Position numbers and translations under genes: made by a program. A stretch of 36,860 nt of DNA from Deltaproteobacteria bacterium (GTDB lineage: Bacteria; Desulfobacterota; Binatia; Binatales; Binataceae), in contig PNBD01000042.1 in assembly GCA_003135855.1 (NCBI GenBank), positions 20,638-57,497 on the forward strand, in the 5' to 3' direction. Under the pieces are notes generated by a model that worked only from the letters and a program-made list of their open reading frames with translations, was not told where the DNA came from and did not search any database. This document shows, one piece after another, positions 25,514 through 32,219 of this stretch. The first letter of the stretch is position 1. Each line of letters begins with the position of its first letter.

Positions 25514-26112
25514 CTACTTTCCGGCTATGTAGGGCCTGACCATCTTGGCAGGATCGACGACGCGGTCGAACAACTCCTCTGTCACGAAGCCGAGTTTCAG
25601 CGCCGCAGTCTTCAGCGTGAGATCGTTATCCATCGCGTAGTGCGCAATTTGTGACGCTTTGTCGTAGCCAATTACCGGCGAGAGCGCCGTCACCAGCATC
25701 AGCGAGCGATCCACATACTCCTTGATCTTTCTTAGATTCGGCTTGGTCGCCTCGATCAGGAACTTGCGGAAGTTCGTGCAACCGTCGGTCATGATTGAGA
25801 TTGAGTGAGTAAGATTAAAAATCATCAGCGGCTTGTAGACGGTCATCTCCAGGTAACCGCCGGCGCCACCAAAGCCGACCGCCACGTCGTTAGCCATCAC
25901 CTGTGAGCCGTGTCGTCGAGCCGTCCGCCTGCGTGGTTGACGTTGGCTGCCGCCTTTTTCAGCGTTGCGTAAGCGGTGATCATTTCCTGCGGGATCAGAT
26001 CCTGGCCGATGCTGAAATGCTCGAGCGAGCGTTGCGTCTGCGCTCCCCACAACTTGTCGGCAGGGACGTTTACTACTCCCAGACTGTCGGTTTCGCTTCG
26101 AAAATCGGTCAT
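25514..26112 (-). pseudogene. fumC: Class II fumarate hydratase with large internal deletion
   Basis: ATG 26112 has GGAG 8 bases upstream. The first 67 codons are FumC ([39 protein letters not shown]). At 25912-25906 the sequence jumps, out of frame, to [20 protein letters not shown], and then runs to the C-terminus ([19 protein letters not shown], ending MVRPYIAGK). About 260 of the usual 460 residues are gone, including the GSSxMPxKxN signature and most of the active site. Native FumC interconverts fumarate and malate. It heads a group with sdhB, poxB and malic enzyme, all on the minus strand and all broken. Confidence 0.85.
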
Positions 26113-26255
26113 GGAACTACTCCGTCAAATACGACACCCATGAGGCGTGAAAAGTGACGGCTCAACGATGGGGCGCTCGGTTGTCACTGGTGTATAAGCA
26201 GAACCGAACTTCTCTGTAAATCGCCAATTCTTGCGGAACGCCCAAGGAAATTCCG
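26113..26255. promoter_or_regulatory. Divergent intergenic region between fumC and the AAA/TPR gene
   Basis: Both flanking genes start outward with good ribosome-binding sites (GGAG for fumC on minus, AAGGA for the ATPase on plus), so this 143-base gap should hold both promoters. No clear consensus promoter or palindrome was found by eye. Confidence 0.35.
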
Positions 26256-28240
26256 ATGCCACGCGAGACTCGGAGCGCCACCCCTCCCCCGACCGGCTTG
26301 CGCGACGCAGCAAATGATTCCCGTCGCGCAGAAAATGGGATTTTCCGCAAAGAGGGCGAATATTGGACGATTGGATACCGCAATAGAGCCTTTCGGCTCA
26401 AAGATACGAAAGGATTCGCCTACCTCACCCATCTACCCCGGCATCCTGGGATCGAATTTCACGTGCTCGATCTGGTCGGAGGAATCGCGGCTTACGGCAA
26501 CGAGGACGAAACGAATCAGCCCATGGCGGGAGCGCTCCGCCGCGATAGCGAACTCGAAACGGCGGGCATAAGTGTCACCGGGCACGGAGATGCTGGATGA
26601 GCAGGCCAAGTTGGCCTATCGACGCCGGCTTTCCCACTTGTGCGAAGAACTGGAAGAAGCCAAAGAGCTCGGAAACGTCGAGCGGGCTGAGCAGTCGGAA
26701 CAGGAGATCGATGCGCTGACCAGAGAGCTCTCGCGCGCAGTGGGGCTTGATGGACGCAATCGGAGGGCGATGTCGGCTTCGGAACGAGCCCGGCAGAGCG
26801 TCGCCAAGACGATAAAGTCGGCACTCGAAAGAATCGCGCAGAGCGATCCTGCGTTGGGGGATATCTTTTCGAGATGCATCAAGATGGGGAACTTCTGTTC
26901 GTACCAGCCTGACCGCAATTTCTTGATCGCTTGGGAATTCGCCGCGACGACCTCAGAAATGACGCCGTCACCTGCCCCGGTCGCCGATCATGCTGCGGTG
27001 GATACCGATCTACAGCCCTCGTTGGCGCAAACCTGGCCGGTGGTGCTGGAGGTTTCTCCGTTTTCGCTCGCGGAACGAACCGCGTTTGTGGGTCGGGAAT
27101 CTGAACGCAGCTCAATTCGCGCGGTCATCGATCGTGCGCGAACCGGCCACGGATCGATTGTCATGCTCTGGGATGGACCCGGCGTGGGTAAGACCCGCCT
27201 GGCCATGGAGATGGCGGAGTACGCGTCGCGCATTGGCTTCCGATCCTGCGTCGGGCACTCCTACGAAAGAGATGAACCTTTCCCCTACCTTCCGTTCGCC
27301 GAGATCATCGAAAGTAATCTCGCGCAAGGCGGCGAGCCTCGATGACTACCGTGGGCAGATGGGGCTCTACGCAGCGGAAATGGCTCAGATCGCGCCAAGC
27401 CTTCGGCGAGTTTTTCCCGATCTTCCGAAACCGCTGGAACTTCCGGCTGCGCAACAGCGCGGCTATCTTTTCCAAAGCTTTGCGAGGCGCTGGCCCGGGC
27501 GGCTCGAACACGGCCGACCATGTACCTGCTTGAGGACCTTCATTGGGCCGACGAGTCCACGCTGGCGCTTTTGATGTATCTGGCCCGTCGCATCGCCCAG
27601 CTCCCGGTCGCGATCGTCGGGACCTACCGCGGCGGGTATTCGGACGAGAATCCGGCCTTGGCGCCGTTAACCAGCACGCCAGCGAGATTGCTGACCATCT
27701 GCTCAAGGCAAAATCCTTCGCCAACGGGAGCGACTGGTCCGCTATTTGATATTGGCAGGCAGGAGCGCACTCCACGCCGCAGCATTTGAGGAAGCGCAGC
27801 GGAATTTCAAAACTGCGCTGCCGCTTCAAGGCGCAGATGATTCGGCAGAACGGGCTAACTCCTTGGCGAATCTTGCGCAGGCGGAGCGAGGTCTCGAGCG
27901 GCGGGACGAAACAATTTCTCATCTCCGTGAAGCGCTCGAAATTTACCTCAAACTCGATGATCACGAGTTGGTTGGGGAGAACTTTGCAGAGTTGATCGAT
28001 GTCCTTCTCTGTATTTAGGACAGTTTGAAGAGGCGGCGAGAATCGCGGGCCAACTGGAACCCGTAGCGCGAACGATGGGGCAATCCTACTCGGTCGCCCT
28101 CTGCATCAGCACGCGGGCCTGGGTGGAATTTGGCAAAGCGCGTGACCTGACCAAACTCGAAACTGCCTTCCAGCAGGCCTCGAACTACGCCCAAAAGGCG
28201 CCGTTTGCGTTCTGGGAAGTCCTTTCCGTGGTACAATTGC
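26256..28240 (+). pseudogene. AAA/TPR signalling ATPase, multiply frameshifted and internally deleted
   Basis: ATG 26256 follows AAGGA. The pieces are: an N-terminal domain (FRKEGEYWTIGYRNRAFRLK), a helical region from about 26590 in another frame (LSHLCEELEEAKELGNVERA), a P-loop (MLWDGPGVGKTRLAME, about 27160-27210), a third frame from about 27327 (LDDYRGQMGLYAAEMAQIAP), a fourth from about 27480 (MYLLEDLHWADESTLAL, the Walker B region), a jump near 27668 to the distal TPR part (ASEIADHLLKAKSFANG), then further shifts near 27737 and 28008. The family is a LuxR/AfsR-like ATPase with TPRs, normally over 1000 residues. At least five indels and one deletion of roughly 300 residues make it dead. 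It is divergent from fumC. Confidence 0.78.
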
Positions 28241-28566
28241 GGGCGAATATCGGACAGCTTGAGCGGGGGCTGAAGATCGCTGACGGCGGTAAGGAAAAAA
28301 TGGTGCCATCGGGCCGAATCGACATCACAGCGGAAGATCAAAAGGGCAGTACTGTGATAATCGAGCTAAAGGCGGGAACTGCCGACCGCGACGCCATCGG
28401 CCAACTTCTATCCTACATAGGTGACATGGCAACAGACGCAAAGCAGGTCCGAGGCATTCTGGTTGCGGGCGACTTCACGTCTCGCGCGGTCTCTGCGGCG
28501 CGCGCCGTTCCCACTATCGCGCTCAAGAAATACAACTTTCGATTTTCATTCAATGCGGTTTTCTAA
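28075..28566 (+). CDS. Chimeric ORF: TPR fragment fused in frame to a NucS-like nuclease domain
   Basis: The 163-residue frame starts as TPR sequence of the preceding ATPase (AWVEFGKARDLTKLETAFQQ) and from about residue 57 becomes a NucS/DUF91-like PD-(D/E)XK nuclease domain. Visible are NIGQLERGLKIADGG, GRID with Asp at 83, IIELKAG with Glu 97 and Lys 99, and GQLLSYIGD with Gln 110. These correspond to the D...ExK...QxxxY nuclease signature. The last strands (VRGILVAGDF, then KKYNFRFSF) complete the domain, so the catalytic part may be whole. Whether it is expressed is unknown: no ribosome-binding site is visible and the front half is borrowed. Full-length NucS-like proteins are longer at the N-terminus. 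Confidence 0.6.
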   Translation: MGQSYSVALCISTRAWVEFGKARDLTKLETAFQQASNYAQKAPFAFWEVLSVVQLRANIGQLERGLKIADGGKEKMVPSGRIDITAEDQKGSTVIIELKAGTADRDAIGQLLSYIGDMATDAKQVRGILVAGDFTSRAVSAARAVPTIALKKYNFRFSFNAVF

Positions 28567-28822
28567 GTGGCCCAACAGTCCAAAAGCGTACACTTCCGCC
28601 CTCAGAAACAAACCGGTGATGGACGATTAGCTCGCGTGCCGGGACAACGTAGGACGCGGTGTCAGGAGTGTAGAAAATGGTAACGTCACGGGTATAGCAA
28701 TATCCCAATATCGGCAGGAGGGCGCGCAGAAAGAGTGCCAGCCCCAATACCAACCAGATGTTGAGGCGGCCAATATTGACGGCGTTTTTGCTCATGCGCG
28801 GTGGCGGGTCGGCGACTTTCAC
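28550..28822 (-). pseudogene. N-terminal fragment of a membrane glycosyltransferase (mannosyltransferase-like)
   Basis: From GTG 28822 (or ATG 28795) the reading has one transmembrane helix (NIWLVLGLALFLRALLPILG) followed by YTPDTASYVVPARELIVHHR, the first periplasmic loop typical of dolichyl-phosphate-mannose-type or ArnT-like glycosyltransferases with the conserved acidic D of PDTASY. Family-like sequence stops after FVSEGGS at about 28592. Thirteen unrelated codons lead to a stop. These enzymes normally have 400-600 residues and ten or more helices, so this is only the start of a gene. Its broken end lies about 25 bases beyond the stop of the nuclease-fusion ORF on the other strand. Confidence 0.6.
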
Positions 28823-29207
28823 ATGATTCGCTCTTCGTGCGTGTGGTTAATAACCAATTCTAATCAACCGACCCCGCGTCGTCCCGGTGCGCAGATGCCC
28901 CGGACAATCGCGTGAAGTGAGCCCGTCAAGGGAACAGCGGAGGCGCTCGGAAACCGGGCTTCGGCTCTGACTGACGGCCAGAGTATGAGACGTCCGGAGT
29001 ATCAAAAGAGGGAGAACCAGGGTTGAGATTGCACGCGCTCCGGGCATAGCTGTTTTCCAGGCAAACCGAGCCGCCAGCGAGCGGATCGCAAATTTGTTGT
29101 CCACCGGTGTGCAAGTGCGGTGCCAGAGTAGCGAAGCGTTCGCAGGCCAACTCTGTGAAGCGAACGAACGTTATTGTCACGCTATGTTACTAACTCGGCC
29201 AATACAT
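28823..29207. other. Intergenic stretch without recognisable gene
   Basis: Several frames of 60-85 codons exist on both strands, but none has a recognisable motif, a convincing ribosome-binding site or protein-like composition over its whole length. I see no RNA gene or terminator. The stretch ends at the dyad described next. Confidence 0.5.
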
Positions 29208-29244
29208 GTTCGAATTTTCGGACACCGTGTCCAATTTCTCGAAC
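29208..29244. promoter_or_regulatory. 37-bp nested palindrome, candidate operator
   Basis: The layout is GTTCGA - 6 bases - GGACAC - C - GTGTCC - 6 bases - TCGAAC, exactly symmetrical about position 29226, with two nested perfect 6-bp inverted repeats at equal spacing. The two 6-base spacers (attttc and aatttc) are AT-rich and nearly equal as direct repeats. This is the geometry of a site for a dimeric or tetrameric DNA-binding protein, or a recombinase core. It lies in an intergenic region with no intact gene beginning beside it: the desaturase ends at 29426, reading towards it, and only a glycosyltransferase stump lies on the other side. No regulator is assigned. Confidence 0.5.
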
Positions 29245-29425
29245 ACACACCCGAAACGCGACCACGTGGGATCGCGATCTCCGCCTTACCCTTAACCACA
29301 GACTAATCGGCCGATTGAAGAGCGACTTTCGCGTAATCGTCGAGGATGGCGATCGCCGCGCTATCAAACCTAGCGGGACCACCTGATTCCGCGATGACTC
29401 TCCACCGGCCAGCTGACACACGTCC

Positions 29426-30553
29426 TTACGAACATCGTTGGCTGCCCTCCGCCTGATTCATCTGCTGCCGATACTCCGCTACCGAAATGATACGCTGTGC
29501 GCGCGTGTCCCAAAGAATGTATTTCAAGGCTTTGTGAATGTGAGATAACTTCACGCGGGTCACATCCGAAAAGAGATCGCGATGTTCGTTGTGGCATCCG
29601 ATCAAACAATAGTTTGGAATTCTGGCGGATAAATGATGAATGTGGTGATAGGCAATATTGGCGGTAAACCAGTTTAACCAGCGAGGCAAAATCAGAAAAC
29701 TCGATCCCTCAATCGCGCCGGCGTCGTAGTCCCAATGTCTGCCGTCGCTCGCATAGGAGTGCTCAAAATTGTGCTGAACGGTGAACAAAACAATTCCCGC
29801 TCCGCTGGCAAGCGATGCGCTAATTAAATAAATCGTAAAGAACAGCACCGTACCGAATGCCCAGCACATCGATACCCAGATGCCGAGTAACACGGCATTG
29901 TTCCAGAACATGTGCCAGTACTCTTTGTTCGATTTCCAGTAGCGCGTTTCAAAACTGGCGGCGTGCGCCCTGATCGACAGGTTGGGCTGCGCGACTTTCT
30001 TTTTAACAATATGGCTCAGCAGGCTGATACTGCCCTTGAGCCAGGTAAAGCGCGGGTTAAAAATTACATATATAAGGCCGGCAAAAGGAGCGGTCGCGAT
30101 GCTGCACTTGCGTCGATACATGCGCTGCTGCGCGTCGGTCATCGCCGCGTATTCATCGACTGACAGCGTGGTGTACAGTCCGCGGTATTTTTCCCAATTG
30201 CCGTTGTTGGCGTGGTGAAAATTATGATGCTGTGACCACACGTACTGCGGCATGCCAGAAATGACGCCCAGGATAAAACCGAATGCGCGATTGAGCCACT
30301 GGGTGCGAAACAAGCTGCCATGGCCACATTCGTGCATCAGCGCAAAAGCGCGCAAAGTGAACAAGCTGATCAGCAGAACCAGAGCGACGGTGAGCCAGTA
30401 GGAAACGTGGACACTCAGCAGAGCGGCCCACCAAAGAAGCGCAATCGACGCCAACGTCGTCAGAACTTGCGTTAATGCCTTAACATTATCGGCCTGCGCA
30501 TGCCGACTAATAATATCATGCTTCTGTTCCTTTATGCGGGGGAGCGACGACAC
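29426..30553 (-). CDS. Membrane fatty acid desaturase (acyl-lipid type)
   Basis: The complete desaturase has about 375 residues from GTG 30553, which has GAGG 9 bases upstream; TTG 30619 would add 22 residues. The three His boxes are present: HECGH (about residues 74-78), HHNFHH (about 109-114) and HHIHH (about 302-306). Several membrane helices lie between them (such as LTVALVLLISLFTLRAFALM). These di-iron enzymes introduce double bonds into membrane acyl chains using O2 and an electron donor; box spacing fits the delta-12/omega-6 group, but position specificity is not certain. Codon use looks AT-richer than the neighbours, which suggests transfer. No partner reductase is adjacent. Confidence 0.88.
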   Translation of the reverse strand: MSSLPRIKEQKHDIISRHAQADNVKALTQVLTTLASIALLWWAALLSVHVSYWLTVALVLLISLFTLRAFALMHECGHGSLFRTQWLNRAFGFILGVISGMPQYVWSQHHNFHHANNGNWEKYRGLYTTLSVDEYAAMTDAQQRMYRRKCSIATAPFAGLIYVIFNPRFTWLKGSISLLSHIVKKKVAQPNLSIRAHAASFETRYWKSNKEYWHMFWNNAVLLGIWVSMCWAFGTVLFFTIYLISASLASGAGIVLFTVQHNFEHSYASDGRHWDYDAGAIEGSSFLILPRWLNWFTANIAYHHIHHLSARIPNYCLIGCHNEHRDLFSDVTRVKLSHIHKALKYILWDTRAQRIISVAEYRQQMNQAEGSQRCS

Positions 30554-30691
30554 AATCGGGCACCTCGGTTTCGAGTTATCATTTGTGGCCAGACGCAGGG
30601 GAGAAATCTGCCGGACCAACTATCTACGGTACCAAGAGGGTGACAGATCACGCCGTCAATACAACCCGTCAACTGATTAAATCGGACCGGC

Positions 30692-30880
30692 TTACCGCCG
30701 ACACGCGTCGCGCGCTGCCTTCAGAGTTCGCGCGAGACCCACGACGTTTACGCTATACGTTACGAGAGCGCGGAAGGTTTCGAACCGATGGCGGAGTTGA
30801 GTGATCACTATAGTTCGGCCTGACAAATCGATCCCCGCCAAAACATCGCCCGCCGTCGATCTAGGCCGAAAGGCGCGATG
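30692..30880 (-). pseudogene. N-terminal fragment of short-chain dehydrogenase (SDR) with damaged NAD motif
   Basis: The minus strand reads FRPRSTAGDVLAGIDLSGRT followed by IVIT, the standard lead-in to a Rossmann fold in this SDR group. The next bases give QLRHRFETF in the open frame, whereas a neighbouring frame gives NSAIG. The expected TGxNSxIGFET is therefore split by two small indels. After it, RALVTYSVNVVGLARTLKAA returns to family-like sequence, and TAA ends it at 30692. Catalytic Ser/Tyr/Lys and everything beyond the second strand are gone. Confidence 0.5.
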
Positions 30881-31526
30881 CTTTCGGAAATTGGAGGATG
30901 ATCCATCGGAAATTGGCGGATGATCCAAAGGTTGTAATCGGAGCAGTGTCGCTTCGTGGACGTACGCAGCCCGCGGGCCACGATATCAGCGCTGGCGTAG
31001 GTAGAGGTCCACCATCCGCCTGCAGTTCCGGTTTTGAGAAGGTCGTTCTGATTGATGTTGTCACGTCGATTGAGCCACTAGTGCCCTGACAGACGGCCTG
31101 TGACTTGACCCAGTCAGGAGCTGTCAGACCACCCCAGACGCGCAATTTTACTAGCAGGTGTGTGTTGGGATTTTTGCTGTTGTAGAGCTCTACCGCCTGT
31201 AAGGCTTGATCGATTGGATTGTTCCGCGCCAGCGGCGCTCCTTCAACCGGCTGGAGTTGCGCCCAACTCGCGTTGATCACAATACCGGCAAACGAGCGGG
31301 CGAATAGTTGCACCTCCGACGGGTCATTAGTCGGAACCGCGCTCGGAGAGGTGTAAAAGCTGATGTCACCCATGTCCAGCAACCCTCGCATCGGCCCCTT
31401 GGTCGGAGTCGACCTTGGTGTCTGTCCATTGCCACTGCAGGCCAAGATGGCCATTGCAGCGGCGACCACAAGCGGCAGCAAAGTTAAGCGACGCGGCACC
31501 TTCAAACGATCTTCGGCAATCATCAT
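30861..31526 (-). pseudogene. Lipoprotein N-terminal fragment, glycoside-hydrolase-like (TIM-barrel) relic
   Basis: ATG 31526 follows AGGAG immediately (a second ATG is 3 bases on). A lipoprotein signal ends at LAMAILAC-type sequence with Cys 30, followed by a Ser/Thr/Pro linker. Residues about 50-140 read as the start of a beta-galactosidase-like TIM barrel: FAGIVINASWAQLQPVEGAP, then HLLVKLRVWGGLTAPDWV. After about residue 145 (near 31090) the frame stays open but composition changes, and it finally runs across the tandem repeat. No catalytic acids are identifiable and the protein is far shorter than such enzymes, so I read the last 75 codons as fused unrelated sequence. Confidence 0.55.
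30885..30928. repeat. Two tandem 22-bp repeats
   Basis: Positions 30885-30906 and 30907-30928 match at 20 of 22 bases, each containing GGAAATTGG and GGATGATCC. The unit length is not a multiple of three. The repeat lies between the SDR relic and the glycoside-hydrolase-like relic, at or near their junction. GGATGATCC is nearly palindromic. Confidence 0.8.
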
Positions 31527-31634
31527 CTCCTGTCGAGGTTCGACTTAGCATTTCGGCAAGCCCACTTTTATACCGCTCGACGATCGACAAGCCGACGAGG
31601 CAAAGACTACAGTGGCGGACCGTCGCGGGGTAAA

Positions 31635-31778
31635 ATGCCGGTATTTCGCGCACTCATGCGGGGACGGCGAAAAGACGCTGAGATGGACGCAATGCGCACC
31701 GACTTAGCCGCGGGCGGAGAGAAATCCGACGACTTCCGCGACCATACCGGCAATTGGCGATTCTTCAGTCCCCTTTGA
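31635..31778 (+). CDS. Small hypothetical ORF, 47 residues
   Basis: ATG 31635 lies 4 bases after GCGGGG. The frame (MPVFRALMRGRRKDAEMDAM, then GGEKSDDFRDHTGNWRFFSP) has protein-like, charged composition but no family I recognise. It may be the end of a larger lost gene, as its neighbours are. A second similar-looking frame, ending FRAFLRRMPNIEDLMADD near 31887, follows directly and is equally unassigned. Confidence 0.25.
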   Translation: MPVFRALMRGRRKDAEMDAMRTDLAAGGEKSDDFRDHTGNWRFFSPL

Positions 31779-31921
31779 CTACCGTGAAGCCGCGCACACG
31801 CGCGATTTTCGCGCATTCCTACGGAGAATGCCCAACATCGAGGACTTGATGGCGGATGACGCAAGTCCGATGCGAACTCCTCTCTAGAACCTAGCATGTA
31901 CCCTCCCCGCAAGCTCTTGAC

Positions 31922-32059
31922 ATGGGCGATCTGCTCGCCGCTGGGCGCGAGGTGTATGGCGAACTGAAAAATCTCCGCGTATGGGTCAAAGACAACGCCG
32001 GGATGGGATCGTTCTACAGAAGCCAGCACGAGCTGGTCTTCGTGTTCATCGCTATTTAG
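31922..32059 (+). pseudogene. Internal fragment of a DNA methyltransferase
   Basis: The 45 codons MGDLLAAGREVYGELKNLRV, VWVKDNAGMGSFYRSQHELV, FVF are the stretch after the catalytic motif of a DNA (N4/N6-type) methylase family often fused to a ParB-like domain. In those proteins the same segment reads NLCVWVKxNAGMGSxYRSQHEL. On both sides the similarity ends at once: upstream unrelated codons, downstream IAI and TAG. The AdoMet-binding and catalytic motifs are absent. Confidence 0.55.
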
Positions 32060-32219
32060 TCTATTTTACTTACGTCCATCGACAAATGAGATTTCGCCGG
32101 CGCAGTTAAAAGACCGCCGCGCTCAGAGTGGAAGACTTAGATAAACACAACGCGGAAAAGAGATTTTCCGGATTCGAAGTTAAGCGTCTACTGCTTGCAG
32201 AACAATTCGCGCGAACCCC

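Noticed and set aside
28926..29180. Minus-strand frame of 84 codons beginning 28 bases beyond the palindrome
   Set aside because: GTG start without ribosome-binding site and no recognisable motif; kept only as a possibility.
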